From an uncultured Microbulbifer sp. (lineage in GTDB: Bacteria; Pseudomonadota; Gammaproteobacteria; Pseudomonadales; Cellvibrionaceae): 64,000 nucleotides of DNA. This document shows positions 8,400-17,578 of this stretch, piece by piece. The DNA lies in contig NZ_CANNGQ010000001.1 in the NCBI RefSeq assembly GCF_947504145.1, positions 744,001 through 808,000 of the forward strand, in the 5' to 3' direction. The stretch's first letter is position 1. Every line of letters begins with the position of its first letter. Both the position numbers and the translations under genes were made by a program. The notes beneath the pieces are model-generated. The model did no database searches, had not been told where the DNA came from, and saw only the letters and a program-made list of their open reading frames with translations.

Positions 8400-8861
8400 A
8401 TGAAGAAACTACTACTGCCACTGATTATTCTGCTGTTGATCATCGGTTATTTCATGGCGCAGAAATCCGACGACCATGTCGGAGATGCCTACGACAATAT
8501 GGAAAAACCCGCCTCCGAAAGCACCACACCGGGTGGTGATTCCACCATGCCGGATTCATCCACGCCACCGGATATGGACTCAGACCCCACCATGCCCCAG
8601 GAGAGCGATGACGTCGCTCCCACCACGGAAGACCCGCAGTCTTCCGATAGCGGCCTGCTGGACGATACTAAAGAGGCTGCCCGTGACGCTGGCGACGCGG
8701 TGAAAGATGCCGCTGAGGACACCGGTGACGTGCTCAAAGACGCGGCAGACGATGCTGGTGACGCCCTGAAAGATGCCGGCGATGCCACCAAAGACGCCGC
8801 GGACGATGCCATGGACAAACTGCGTGGCGACAAAGACAAGTCGAAAGACGAGCCTCAGTAA
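8400..8861 (+). CDS. Membrane-anchored acidic protein with LEA-like 11-mer repeats
   Basis: 153 residues. A single N-terminal hydrophobic anchor (MKKLLLPLIILLLIIGYFMA) is followed by an acidic Ser/Thr/Pro-rich linker (about 30-88). Four near-identical 11-residue units occupy 96-139 (DAGDAVKDAAE, DTGDVLKDAAD, DAGDALKDAGD, ATKDAADDAMD), then a charged tail. Such 11-mers form amphipathic helices in LEA group 3 proteins and apolipoproteins. The predicted location is the periplasmic face of the inner membrane. No enzymatic motif is present. The 295 bp before the gene contain no other feature that I can identify. Confidence 0.7.
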   Translation: MKKLLLPLIILLLIIGYFMAQKSDDHVGDAYDNMEKPASESTTPGGDSTMPDSSTPPDMDSDPTMPQESDDVAPTTEDPQSSDSGLLDDTKEAARDAGDAVKDAAEDTGDVLKDAADDAGDALKDAGDATKDAADDAMDKLRGDKDKSKDEPQ

Positions 8862-8891
8862 TGGTTGATTGATCAACTGACAATCGCCCGG

Positions 8892-8928
8892 AAAAAGGCT
8901 GCGACTGGTTCGCGGCCTTTTTCTTTTC
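8892..8928 (+). terminator. Rho-independent terminator after the 11-mer-repeat gene
   Basis: A 12-bp stem (8892-8903 with 8911-8922, one G-T pair) with a seven-base loop and a T-rich tail. The A-rich 5' arm would also let it work in the reverse direction. Confidence 0.85.
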
Positions 8929-8966
8929 TACGCTCTTTATATGTAGTTACGAATTTGTGTCAGGCC

Positions 8967-9335
8967 ATGATCGAGCACTGTTGGCATCACGACCACGATA
9001 TTCTTGAGATCCGCCCGGTGGCGGACCTCAGGCCCGCGGAGTTTCGCGCGTTAGCCGCGCAGGTGGACCCGGTAATCTGCCAGCACGGTTACCTGCAGGG
9101 CTTGTTGATCGACGCTCGCCACTACCTGGGTTGGCAGAATTTTGCCGCACAGGTCCCCAATTGTGTGTTTACCCGCAATCAGCACCGGCACCTGCATCGC
9201 ATCGCGGTTTTGTCGGATAACACCCTATTGGGGTTTATGCCGCAGCTGCTGAATCACTTCGTCGCCGCGGAAGTCCGCCCCTTTGCCTCCAGTGACGAAG
9301 CGTTGGCACTGGAATGGTTGAGCCATCCCGGTTAA
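8967..9335 (+). CDS. SpoIIAA-like (STAS-related) protein
   Basis: 122 residues and cytoplasmic. The fold signature of the SpoIIAA-like family (Pfam SpoIIAA-like) is visible: [17 protein letters not shown], then [17 protein letters not shown], then HRIAVLSDN and [16 protein letters not shown]. The last segment is the usual C-terminal helix. Family members are STAS-fold proteins of unknown role that lack the phosphorylated serine of true anti-anti-sigma factors. The ATG at 8967 is chosen because an earlier start would run through the preceding terminator. Its end overlaps only the most upstream possible start of rsmJ. Confidence 0.82.
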   Translation: MIEHCWHHDHDILEIRPVADLRPAEFRALAAQVDPVICQHGYLQGLLIDARHYLGWQNFAAQVPNCVFTRNQHRHLHRIAVLSDNTLLGFMPQLLNHFVAAEVRPFASSDEALALEWLSHPG

Positions 9336-9367
9336 ATTCCCCGCTTTCAGCGACGGATTTTCTCTCC

Positions 9368-10177
9368 ATGCCTTCCACCATGCAGCTGGCAGTTACTGCT
9401 GCAGCACCTGAATTTCTGCCTCCGGCCGACGCTCTGGCACAGCAGCTGGGCTTGCCCTGTTTGGGTGTGTCTGACGAAAAGTGGATCGACGACCTGCCTT
9501 TCGTTCTCAAGTACGGCGCGCGTCTTCAGCTCTGTGCCACTGGGCGCAAGGCACCGGGGCCGGTGGAAGTGGATTTTGTGGCGGGCGCTGTGGCGCACCG
9601 GCGCAAGTTCGGCGGTGGTAAGGGGCAGCAGATTGCCAAGGCGGTTGGTGTGCGCAGCGGTTTTTACCCGCTGGTGCTTGATGCAACAGCGGGGCTGGGG
9701 CGAGACGCCTTCGTGCTGGCGTCGCTCGGCTGTGAGGTGCGTATGCTGGAAAGGAACCCGGTAGTTTACGCGTTACTGGAAGACGGTGTCAGGCGACTGT
9801 ACGAGGCCGCGCACGCTGATCCTGAGCTGGCTTCTATCGCCGCACGCCTGCAGCTGGAACCGAGGGTGACGAGTGCGGCCGGTTGGCTGGCGGAGCAGAG
9901 TGCGGAGTCGATCCCGGTGATCTATCTGGATCCGATGTTCCCGAGCCGGGACAAGAGCGCCAAGGTGAAAAAAGAGATGGTGGCGTTTCATCAGGTTGTC
10001 GGTAGCGATGAAGACGCCGACAGCTTGCTGGCACCTGCGCTGGCGGCCTGTTACTACCGCACCGTGGTCAAGCGCCCACGGCTGGCGCCCGACTTGGACG
10101 AGGAGAAGCCAAGCCTGCGCTTTGAGGGAAAATCCGGTCGCTTTGATGTGTATACCCGGCACGGTGTACCGGGTTGA
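9368..10177 (+). CDS. rsmJ: 16S rRNA (guanine-1516-N2)-methyltransferase RsmJ
   Basis: 269 residues from ATG 9368, close to the family norm of about 250. Diagnostic stretches are [20 protein letters not shown], then [19 protein letters not shown] (SAM-binding loop), [16 protein letters not shown] and [19 protein letters not shown] (the DPMFP motif). RsmJ methylates G1516 of 16S rRNA in the small-subunit decoding region. An upstream in-frame ATG at 9314 would overlap the SpoIIAA-like gene by 22 bp; the later ATG gives an N-terminus closer to known RsmJ. The last codons lie inside a 14-bp tandem repeat. Confidence 0.93.
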   Translation: MPSTMQLAVTAAAPEFLPPADALAQQLGLPCLGVSDEKWIDDLPFVLKYGARLQLCATGRKAPGPVEVDFVAGAVAHRRKFGGGKGQQIAKAVGVRSGFYPLVLDATAGLGRDAFVLASLGCEVRMLERNPVVYALLEDGVRRLYEAAHADPELASIAARLQLEPRVTSAAGWLAEQSAESIPVIYLDPMFPSRDKSAKVKKEMVAFHQVVGSDEDADSLLAPALAACYYRTVVKRPRLAPDLDEEKPSLRFEGKSGRFDVYTRHGVPG

Positions 10178-10207
10178 GAGTACCGGGCCGAGAGTACCGG
10201 GCTGAGG
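10166..10207. repeat. Three-copy 14-bp tandem repeat at the rsmJ stop codon
   Basis: The unit GTACCGGGyyGAGA occurs at 10166-10179, 10180-10193 and 10194-10207, with only the two y positions and the final base varying. Copy 1 contains the rsmJ stop codon, so the gene's last residues (VPG) come from the repeat. Confidence 0.9.
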
Positions 10208-10239
10208 GTGTCAGGTTAAAAGCACCGGGCTCGCGCTGA

Positions 10240-11625
10240 TCAGCAATTCACAGCATTCACTGCCAATCCACCCAGTGACGTTTCCTTGTATTTACTCTGC
10301 ATGTCAATCCCCGTCTGGCGCATGGTTTCGATCACGCTGTCCAGGGGGACGATATGCGCGCCGGTGCCGCGCAGGGCGAGGCGCGCGGCATTGATGGCTT
10401 TCACCGCGCCCATGGTATTGCGCTCGATACAGGGCACCTGTACCAGGCCGCCAATAGGGTCGCAGGTAAGGCCAAGATTGTGTTCCATGCCGATCTCTGC
10501 GGCATTTTCGATCTGCTGATTGGTGCCGCCCTGTACGGCTGCGAGCCCCGCAGAGGCCATCGAGCAGGCAACGCCAATCTCGCCCTGGCAGCCCACTTCC
10601 GCAGCAGAAATCGAGGCATTCTTTTTGAACAGCATACCGATGGCGCCAGCGGTGAGCATGAATTCCACCACCTGATTCTTGAGGTCGCCGTGCTCTTCGG
10701 GGTCGTGCACAAACTCCACGTAATAGGCGATGGTGGCCGGGATTACCCCGGCGGCGCCATTGGTGGGCGCCGTGACAATCCGTCCGCGCGCAGCATTTTC
10801 TTCGTTGACCGCCAGCGCAAACAGGCTGACCCAGTCGAGAATCGACAGGCCTTTGCAGCGCTCTTCATCGGTTTGTTTGGACAATTCCCGGTAGTGCTCT
10901 TCGGCCCGGCGTCGTACACCGAGGCCGCCCGGTAATACGCCACTTTGATGGCAGCCGCGCTGAATGGACGCGTCCATCACTTCCCAGATCTTCCACAGCT
11001 GGTCACGGACTTCCTGTTCGCTGCGGAAGGCCTTTTCATTTTCCATCGCCAGCTCGGCAATGGTCCAGCCATGCTTGTCGCACAGTGACATCAATTCTTC
11101 CGCGGAGCTGAAATCGTACGGGAGCAGGGTGGCGATCTGTTCGCGGTTTTGGAAGTCTTCTTCCGACAGTACAAAGCCGCCGCCAATGGAGAAATAGCTG
11201 CGTTCAAATACGCACTCTCCTTCGGCAAACGCTTTGCAGGTCATGCCGTTGGAGTGCTGGGGGAGGAATTCTTCCTTGTGGAACAGCAGGTCGCGCTCGC
11301 GCTCGAAATGAATGGCGCGCACGCCATTGAGAATCAGCTGCTGGTGCTTCTCGATGCCGGCAAGCCGGCCTTCGATGGCGTCTACATCGATGGTATCGGG
11401 CGCTTCACCCTCAAGCCCCATCAGTACGGCCATGTCGGTACCGTGGCCGATTCCGGTCAGTGCCAGTGAGCCGTATAGATGTACTTCAACTCGCTCGGTC
11501 TTGTTCAGCGCTCCCTGTTGTTCCAGGTCGCAGACAAACTGGCGCGCTGCCACCATGGGCCCCACGGTATGGGAGCTGGACGGGCCGACGCCGATTTTGA
11601 ACAGTTCGAAAACACTGATGCTCAT
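10240..11625 (-). CDS. sdaA: L-serine ammonia-lyase, single-chain iron-sulfur type
   Basis: 461 residues, matching SdaA/SdaB length. The start at 11625 ([23 protein letters not shown]) matches the canonical N-terminus and has AGGA upstream; the open frame before it has no similarity. The N-terminal beta domain is followed by the alpha domain with [4Fe-4S] ligand cysteines in [12 protein letters not shown] and [18 protein letters not shown]. The enzyme deaminates L-serine to pyruvate and ammonia in the cytoplasm, and the cluster makes it oxygen-sensitive. The gene is monocistronic and faces rsmJ convergently. Confidence 0.96.
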   Translation of the reverse strand: MSISVFELFKIGVGPSSSHTVGPMVAARQFVCDLEQQGALNKTERVEVHLYGSLALTGIGHGTDMAVLMGLEGEAPDTIDVDAIEGRLAGIEKHQQLILNGVRAIHFERERDLLFHKEEFLPQHSNGMTCKAFAEGECVFERSYFSIGGGFVLSEEDFQNREQIATLLPYDFSSAEELMSLCDKHGWTIAELAMENEKAFRSEQEVRDQLWKIWEVMDASIQRGCHQSGVLPGGLGVRRRAEEHYRELSKQTDEERCKGLSILDWVSLFALAVNEENAARGRIVTAPTNGAAGVIPATIAYYVEFVHDPEEHGDLKNQVVEFMLTAGAIGMLFKKNASISAAEVGCQGEIGVACSMASAGLAAVQGGTNQQIENAAEIGMEHNLGLTCDPIGGLVQVPCIERNTMGAVKAINAARLALRGTGAHIVPLDSVIETMRQTGIDMQSKYKETSLGGLAVNAVNC

Positions 11626-11955
11626 GGGTTTCCTGGGGTTTCTCGCCATTGCGCCGGTGGCAGATAAAGCGCCACCGGTCATCGTTATAAGTGTAGTTAT
11701 CCCGCTGGAGCGCCCACCGGAAAAGGCGGTGGGCAAGCGGCGGCGTACACGTTCGCCGAAGGCGATTTTGAGCGCAATATAGGGGGTGGAAATCGAGATT
11801 TTATTTGGTGATTCCCTTTCGCTGTGCAACAAACGACTAGCTTGAAGCCTGTTGGCGCAGGGAATTTTGCGAACCAGATCGAAAAGTTGGTCGCGGAGGT
11901 GATTCGGGGGGCTGAGGGGGTACTACTAACTAAAGGGTACCGAGTGCCCCCCGGT
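11626..11955. other. 330-bp spacer between sdaA and cmoB with a leader hairpin
   Basis: No supported gene. A perfect 8-bp inverted repeat (GCCCACCG at 11712-11719, CGGTGGGC at 11727-11734) lies about 90 bp upstream of the sdaA start, in its probable promoter or leader. It has no T-tract, so it is not an obvious terminator. The part next to the cmoB stop shows a run of Gs and Cs but no convincing terminator. Confidence 0.4.
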
Positions 11956-12933
11956 TCAGGGCGCTGTTGCGGTGAGGGTGGCGCGCAAAGGGGCGGGGTG
12001 GCCCTCGATGGTTTTGCTGTGGTCTGCGGGGTCGAGAAAGTCTGCCAGGGACTCGAAACGCATCCAGTCGGTGCTGCGTTGCTCTTCCAGGGTGGTGCGA
12101 TCCAGATCGACGGTTTTTACATCGGTAAAACCGACTTTGCGCAACCAGCTCTCCAGTGTTGCGGTGCTGGGGAAAAACCACACGTTGCGCATCTTTGCAT
12201 AACGGCCTTCCGGCACCAGGCATTCTCCCAGCTTGCCATCGATCACCAGGGTTTCCAGTAACAGCTGGCCGCCTGGGCGCAGCGTTTCCCGGAGCTCGCG
12301 CAGGTGGTCCAGCGGCGAGCGGCGGTGGTACAGCACACCCATGGAGAGGGTGGTATCGAAGGCGCGCAGGCTTTCCGGCAGCGCTTCGATACCTAGCGGG
12401 AGAACGTCTACCGGCTTGTCGAGGCCGAGGTATTTTTTCAGAGCGTAAAACTGGGCAACAAATTTTGCCGATGGGTCGATGCCAATTACCCGGCGTGCGC
12501 CGGCGCCGTACTGCCGCCAGCAGTGGTAGCCGCTACCGCAGCCCACATCCAGTACCAGCCGGTTGCTGAGGTCGTCCAGGTGTGGCGCAACACGGTCCCA
12601 CTTCCAGTCGGAGCGCCATTCCGTGTCGATAAACGTATCAAATACCGTCCACGGGCCTTTGCGCCAGGGGTGGAGATTCTGCAACTGGCTTTCCAGTTGT
12701 GCGGTCTGATCCGGGGTGATGTCATCGGCACTGCCGATGCGCACTTCACTTCCTATCTCGATGGAGGATGGGGTGATATCTGGCAGAGACTTCAGCACTG
12801 ACTCCCAATCGGGCAGGTCGCCCCAGCGTGCCGGGCTGAGCCCGTCGGCAATCTGTTGTGGCAGGGTGGCAAGCCAGGTGCGCAATTCGGGAATATGCTG
12901 CAGGCCAGCATAGAGCGGGGTGTAGTCGATCAT
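11956..12933 (-). CDS. cmoB: tRNA U34 carboxymethyltransferase CmoB
   Basis: 325 residues, full length. The SAM-like binding motif is LVLDVGCGSGYHCWRQYGAGARRVIGIDPS, preceded by EWRSDWKWDRVAPHL, typical of CmoB. CmoB transfers the carboxymethyl group from carboxy-S-adenosylmethionine to 5-hydroxyuridine at tRNA position 34, producing cmo5U, which lets one tRNA read several third-position bases. It lies nine bases downstream of cmoA, whose product makes the donor, so the two form an operon. Confidence 0.96.
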   Translation of the reverse strand: MIDYTPLYAGLQHIPELRTWLATLPQQIADGLSPARWGDLPDWESVLKSLPDITPSSIEIGSEVRIGSADDITPDQTAQLESQLQNLHPWRKGPWTVFDTFIDTEWRSDWKWDRVAPHLDDLSNRLVLDVGCGSGYHCWRQYGAGARRVIGIDPSAKFVAQFYALKKYLGLDKPVDVLPLGIEALPESLRAFDTTLSMGVLYHRRSPLDHLRELRETLRPGGQLLLETLVIDGKLGECLVPEGRYAKMRNVWFFPSTATLESWLRKVGFTDVKTVDLDRTTLEEQRSTDWMRFESLADFLDPADHSKTIEGHPAPLRATLTATAP

Positions 12934-12942
12934 CGGTTCCGG

Positions 12943-13683
12943 TCACTCGTCTCGCTGTTTAATGGCAATCAGTGAGGCGAAGTTGAAGCACTGGAACCAG
13001 ACATCGACACTGTGAAAGCCGACGTTTTTCAGGCGTGTGCGGTGGTCGAACAGCGTTTCTGGTACCAGCACGTTTTCCAGTGCGCTGCGCTTCTGGGCAA
13101 TTTCCAGAGCACTGTAGCCATTCGCAGCCTTGAATGAGTGGTGCAGATCGATCATCAGTTCCTGGTGATCGTGATCGGAGAAGGCGACCTTTTCCGAAAG
13201 AATGAGCACACCGCCAGGCCGCAGGCCATCGTAGATTTTCTGCAGTATCGCTTCCCGTTTTTCGGTGGGAATAAACTGCAGGGTGAAATTCAACACCACC
13301 ACGGAGGCGTTTTCGATAGCGACGTTTTCCAGGTCATCACACACCAGCTGCACCGGGATCTGGCCGCTGTCGGCCGCCAGAACAGTACGCGCGCGCTCAA
13401 TCATTGCCTGGGAGTTGTCTACGGCGATGATTTCGCAATCTGCTGCCGGTATCCGGTGACGCATCGCCAGCGTGGCGGCACACAGGGAACTGCCCAGATC
13501 GTAACAGCGACTGCCGGCCTGGGCGTAGCGCTCCGCCAGGGTGCCGATCATGGCCACAATAGTGGTGTAGCCCGGCACCGAGCGCTGGATCATATCTGGA
13601 AAGACTTCCACAACCGACTGGTCAAAGCTGAAGCCGGCCACTTCACCCAGAGGGCTGGAAAAAATATCGTCTTTCTTGTTCAC
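12943..13683 (-). CDS. cmoA: Carboxy-S-adenosyl-L-methionine synthase CmoA
   Basis: 246 residues. Hallmarks are [36 protein letters not shown] at the N-terminus (shown in part), [16 protein letters not shown] for SAM binding and [11 protein letters not shown]. CmoA converts SAM and prephenate to carboxy-SAM and phenylpyruvate, the donor used by CmoB. The gene starts the cmoAB pair. The M16 peptidase gene ends 24 bp upstream on the same strand and may share its transcript. Confidence 0.96.
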   Translation of the reverse strand: MNKKDDIFSSPLGEVAGFSFDQSVVEVFPDMIQRSVPGYTTIVAMIGTLAERYAQAGSRCYDLGSSLCAATLAMRHRIPAADCEIIAVDNSQAMIERARTVLAADSGQIPVQLVCDDLENVAIENASVVVLNFTLQFIPTEKREAILQKIYDGLRPGGVLILSEKVAFSDHDHQELMIDLHHSFKAANGYSALEIAQKRSALENVLVPETLFDHRTRLKNVGFHSVDVWFQCFNFASLIAIKQRDE

Positions 13684-13707
13684 TGGGTTTTACTCACCAT
13701 CGTGGGG

Positions 13708-16620
13708 TTACAATTTTTCTTCGTGCAGATCCAGCGCCAGGCCGGCGTCGCGTCCCTGGCTGCCGGTAACCACTGCCGTACTGGCGTTCTCTGGCTTCAG
13801 GTACGTCATGCCAACTCTCTGCAAATCTTCCAAGGTGACGTCGGTGACCTTGCGGCGGAATTCCTGTCGTATCGCGTGGGTGCGTCCGTACAGGTTGGAA
13901 TGGAACGCCTTTTTCGCTTCACCAGCGGGGGAGCCCGGTTTGTCCATACCGCCCACAACGCCAAGTACTGCTTCTTCTACTTGGGCGTCCTCGTGGGATT
14001 CGTTCAGCAGCCAGTCAATGGATGCATCGAAGTCTTTGAGGGTTTCCGCCATGCGCGGGTCGCGGTAGGAATAAAAGCGGAAGGCGCCGATATTGACGTC
14101 GTGGCTGGCGCCACCGCCGTATGCACCGCCCTGTTCGCGAATAGTGCGGTGCAGGTAGCCGTTGCGCAGGAAGCCCCCCAGTACCGCGAGTGCCGGCGCA
14201 TCCGGATGTGACATGGACACCGTGGGGTAGGCTTTGGAGCAGAAATTCACCTGGCTGTTTGCGATCCACACTTCCTGGATTTTACGCGGGCTAAAAGGCG
14301 TTTCCGGTTTTTCCGCAAATTGCGGTGCGTCTTTGGCCAGCGGACTCAACGCGGCAGTGAAATCGGACAAGCGCTCTTCTTCCCCAACCACCAGGAACTG
14401 GCGTTTTGCGTTGAGAATTTTCTGGTGAATGGCGCTGAATTGACCGGCCAGCGCTTCCAGGCCTGCTTCGCTGTCGAGGGTTTTTACCAGCGCCTTGAGC
14501 TGGCGCAGTCCGAGCAGACCGCCGGACTCATGGCCTTCCGCGGCGGCGCGATTAAAGCCGGAACTGGCCGCAGCCATCGCCAGCGCGTGACCGCTACCCA
14601 CCACTGACTGCTCGCGGCGCGCCAGGGTCTGCAGCAGGAGCTCCTTGAGACGGGGCAGCTCATCAAAGCGCACATTTTCCATGGTGGCCTGCATCAATTC
14701 GGTCAGCGCGGCCTGGTTTGCAGCCAGCGCCTTACCGGAAAGAATGAAGTGGCCGGTCTGGCTGTCCAGGTCGTCCAGTTTGGTACGGTGGCTGGTAAAG
14801 CCGTGCAGGGAACCGGCGACGGCAGCCTGCCACTGTTGCACTTCCAGATAATTCTTGTCGCCGAGACCCAGCTCGCTGAGCGACTGGCAGTAATAGGGCA
14901 CCAGGATGCGCTCTTCCTCGGTGAAGTCGGGCAGGGTGGTGACCAGTTGCTGGTAAACCAGGCCATTGGTGCCGGCGCCATAGCGGGTTACCTTGGCACC
15001 GTTGAGTTCTACTTCTTCGCCATCCACCTTGGGCAGCTCGGGGGGGATATCCTCCACGCCGACTTTGGGCAGTATGGATTCGTCATCCTTGCGTACCTGG
15101 CGCTCGGCCAATGCCTGCGCAGTCTGGATGATCTGTTCTTTCTCGCCCTCGGTGAGCGCGGCTTTGATTTCTGCCAGGCGCGACTTTTCTGCCTGTTCCT
15201 CGCGGTTTGCCAGGTCGTTATCTGGCGACAGTACCAGACGCACCCGGTGTTGGTTTTCCAGCAACAGTTGGCGCGCGGCGTTGGCAATAAATTTGGGATC
15301 TTCGATCTGCGCGCGCAGCTTTTCCAGGGCCGCATCAATATTGAGCAGGCCGATGGCGTCGCCGCGGTGGGTGGCGCCGGTCAGGGCGGTGAGGATCAGT
15401 TGCAGGCCATAGGGGAAGCCATCGCCACCAATTTCGCGCTGCTGTAGTTCCAGCTGGTGCAGTGCTGCAGCAACCTGTTCGTGGGGAACGCCATTTTCCG
15501 CTACATCCTGAATGACTTTCAGAACCTGTTGTTCCAGTTCGTCGGCGCGGGCCCGTTCGCTGCCTTCAATGCCGCACACGAAAACCAGCTCGCGCTGGGA
15601 ATCGTCGAGGCCACACAGCGGCGAGGGGGATTGCCCCAACTCGGTGGTTTCCAGTAGATGCATCAGGGGGGACGCGCTGTTATCCAGCAATACACCGGCC
15701 AGCAGGTGGGCGGTGAGCGCCTGTTCCAGGTCGGTGACATCCCCGAGAAGCCAGCCGAGAACGATATGGGTTTTTTCGTCCAGGTTTTCTTCGCCCGGCA
15801 GTGGGTATTGTTCTTCGACCCGGACCGGGGCGACATAGAGTTTTTCGCGGCCGACTTCGATGGTTTTGTGCTGCTGGTCGAATTTGTGCAGGGCTTTCTC
15901 TTCAAATACCGCCTGATGCTCCGCCGCCTCGATGTCGCCAAAGGTCATGAAAATGGCGTTGCTCGGGTGGTAGTGGCTGCGGTAGAAGTTCACCAGCTGT
16001 TCGTAGGTGAGATCCGGAATATCTGCCGGCTCACCGCCGGAATTGAAATGGTAGGTAGTGGTCGGGAACAGATATTTACTCAATTTCTGCCACAATTGGG
16101 AGGTCACCGAGCTCATGGCGCCTTTCATTTCATTGAACACAACGCCCTTGTAAACCAGCTCGCTGTCCGGGTTTTCGGTTTCGGCGAATTCCAGGCGGTG
16201 GCCTTCCTGAGCGAAGTCCAGCGGGTCCAGCTTGGCAAAGAATACCGCGTCCAGATACACATCCAGCAGGTTGTCGAAGTCTTTGCGGTTCTGGCTGGCG
16301 AAGGGGTAAGCCGTCCAGTCGGAGCTGGTGAAGGCGTTCATGAAGGTATTCAGCGAACGCCGTATCATCATGAAGAAGGGGTCGCGCACCGGGTATTTGT
16401 CACTGCCGCAGAGGGCAGTGTGCTCCAGGATATGGGCGACGCCGGTGGAGTCTTCGGGCACGGTGCGCAGGGCCACCAGAAATACGTTTTCCGGGTTGTC
16501 TGCGGCAATGTGCAGGTGCTGGGCGCCGGTGGCGCGGTGGCGGTACTCTTCCACGCGAACGCCGAGGGATTCGATTTCGGCACTGGTAACAGGTTCGAAT
16601 GCGGGGTGTACGTTGCTCAA
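13708..16620 (-). CDS. M16 metallopeptidase, PreP/insulinase-like (M16C)
   Basis: 970 residues, the length of presequence-protease-type M16C enzymes. The inverted zinc motif HxxEH is HILEH (H63, E66, H67), followed by ALCGSDKYPVRDPFF. The distal glutamate ligand is probably in VVFNEMKGAMSS. No signal peptide is visible, so it may be cytoplasmic and degrade peptides. The start is TTG at 16620: GGAG lies eight bases before it and MSNVHPAFEPV begins there. The frame stays open for another 265 codons upstream, but that stretch is low-complexity and overlaps the promoter and the divergent DUF599 gene. It is co-directional with cmoAB. Confidence 0.9.
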   Translation of the reverse strand: MSNVHPAFEPVTSAEIESLGVRVEEYRHRATGAQHLHIAADNPENVFLVALRTVPEDSTGVAHILEHTALCGSDKYPVRDPFFMMIRRSLNTFMNAFTSSDWTAYPFASQNRKDFDNLLDVYLDAVFFAKLDPLDFAQEGHRLEFAETENPDSELVYKGVVFNEMKGAMSSVTSQLWQKLSKYLFPTTTYHFNSGGEPADIPDLTYEQLVNFYRSHYHPSNAIFMTFGDIEAAEHQAVFEEKALHKFDQQHKTIEVGREKLYVAPVRVEEQYPLPGEENLDEKTHIVLGWLLGDVTDLEQALTAHLLAGVLLDNSASPLMHLLETTELGQSPSPLCGLDDSQRELVFVCGIEGSERARADELEQQVLKVIQDVAENGVPHEQVAAALHQLELQQREIGGDGFPYGLQLILTALTGATHRGDAIGLLNIDAALEKLRAQIEDPKFIANAARQLLLENQHRVRLVLSPDNDLANREEQAEKSRLAEIKAALTEGEKEQIIQTAQALAERQVRKDDESILPKVGVEDIPPELPKVDGEEVELNGAKVTRYGAGTNGLVYQQLVTTLPDFTEEERILVPYYCQSLSELGLGDKNYLEVQQWQAAVAGSLHGFTSHRTKLDDLDSQTGHFILSGKALAANQAALTELMQATMENVRFDELPRLKELLLQTLARREQSVVGSGHALAMAAASSGFNRAAAEGHESGGLLGLRQLKALVKTLDSEAGLEALAGQFSAIHQKILNAKRQFLVVGEEERLSDFTAALSPLAKDAPQFAEKPETPFSPRKIQEVWIANSQVNFCSKAYPTVSMSHPDAPALAVLGGFLRNGYLHRTIREQGGAYGGGASHDVNIGAFRFYSYRDPRMAETLKDFDASIDWLLNESHEDAQVEEAVLGVVGGMDKPGSPAGEAKKAFHSNLYGRTHAIRQEFRRKVTDVTLEDLQRVGMTYLKPENASTAVVTGSQGRDAGLALDLHEEKL

Positions 16621-16830
16621 AAGACAGCTCCAATGGGTAGGTTTCTGTTGCCGGGGGCTTGTGTAGGGTTCGGCCCCGGCAAAATCGGCGGCCATTTTAG
16701 CGCTCCGGGCGGTGTAAATGACAGGGTTGACAGTTGGTTCCGCCACACCGTTGTTGACACCTGCGACACCGGTGCGAAACTCTGGCCTTATTCTTTGACG
16801 CCATAAATGTAGTTGATAGGGGGACGCGCG

Positions 16831-17544
16831 TTGAACTGGATGGATTTCGTGAGCCTGGCCGGGTTCTGCCTGACATGGGCTGGCTATACAGTATTCGCTC
16901 GCAAGAAGGCAAAAACAGCCTGGTGCCTGGCGTCGTCCATGCAGTGGTACCGGGTGGAGTGGATGCTGCGCATGCTGGAGCGGGATATGCGTATGCCCGA
17001 TGCCGCCATTCTCAGCAATCTCGAGCGTGTGATCGGCTTCTTCGCCTCCACCAGTATTCTGATCCTGGCAGGTCTGGTGACAGCACTTTCTGCCAACAGT
17101 GCCGCAGTAGAGGTGTTGAGCAGCCTGCCGTTCGCCGAGACCACCACCGTCGAGCAGTTTGAGATCAAGGTCATGGTGCTGATTGTGATCTATATCTTCG
17201 CCTTCTTTAATTTCACCTGGTCCCTGCGCCAGTACTCCTTTGCCAACGTGCTGCTGGGTGCAGCGCCGGCGGTGGATGAAGAAGAGGTGACCCCGGAAGA
17301 GCGTCGGCGTTACGCCATCAGTGCCGCCAAGGTAATCGATCAGGCTGGCCACAGTTACAACTATGGCTTGCGGTCTTTCTACTTCTCTATGGCAGTGATG
17401 GGGTGGTTTGTGCACCCGGTACTCTTCGTATTTGGCTATCTGGCCGTGATCTGGGTGCTGTATATGCGCGAGTTCCGCTCGCGCACCCTACAAGTCATCC
17501 TGGCCGCCGAGGGGCGCTCTCTGGATCAGGTGCGAGACAAGTAA
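16831..17544 (+). CDS. DUF599 family inner-membrane protein
   Basis: 237 residues from TTG 16831, preceded at six bases by AGGGGGA; ATG 16840 is possible but too far from it. Four hydrophobic segments are visible (FVSLAGFCLTWAGYTVFA; FFASTSILILAGLVTALSA; VMVLIVIYIFAFFNFTWSL; FGYLAVIWVLYM). NSSLRQYSFANVLLGAAP-like sequence and RNYGLRSFYFS-like sequence fit the DUF599 family. Function is unknown. It is divergent from the M16 peptidase gene, and cmoM follows 34 bp downstream on the same strand. Confidence 0.85.
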   Translation: MNWMDFVSLAGFCLTWAGYTVFARKKAKTAWCLASSMQWYRVEWMLRMLERDMRMPDAAILSNLERVIGFFASTSILILAGLVTALSANSAAVEVLSSLPFAETTTVEQFEIKVMVLIVIYIFAFFNFTWSLRQYSFANVLLGAAPAVDEEEVTPEERRRYAISAAKVIDQAGHSYNYGLRSFYFSMAVMGWFVHPVLFVFGYLAVIWVLYMREFRSRTLQVILAAEGRSLDQVRDK

Positions 17545-17578
17545 GTGCACAAAATTTCATCTGCCTGGTGTGCGCAGC

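Noticed and set aside
11712-11734. Hairpin in the sdaA leader as a riboswitch
   Set aside because: A simple 8-bp stem with a 7-base loop, no conserved aptamer features (no lysine, SAM, glycine or cobalamin elements recognised).
15658-16806. 382-codon frame opposite the M16 peptidase gene
   Set aside because: Opposite a long conserved gene with an HxxEH motif; composition is typical of antisense shadows.
16621-17415. N-terminal extension of the M16 peptidase frame
   Set aside because: 265 extra codons are open but overlap the divergent DUF599 gene and lack conserved features; TTG 16620 has a good ribosome-binding site.
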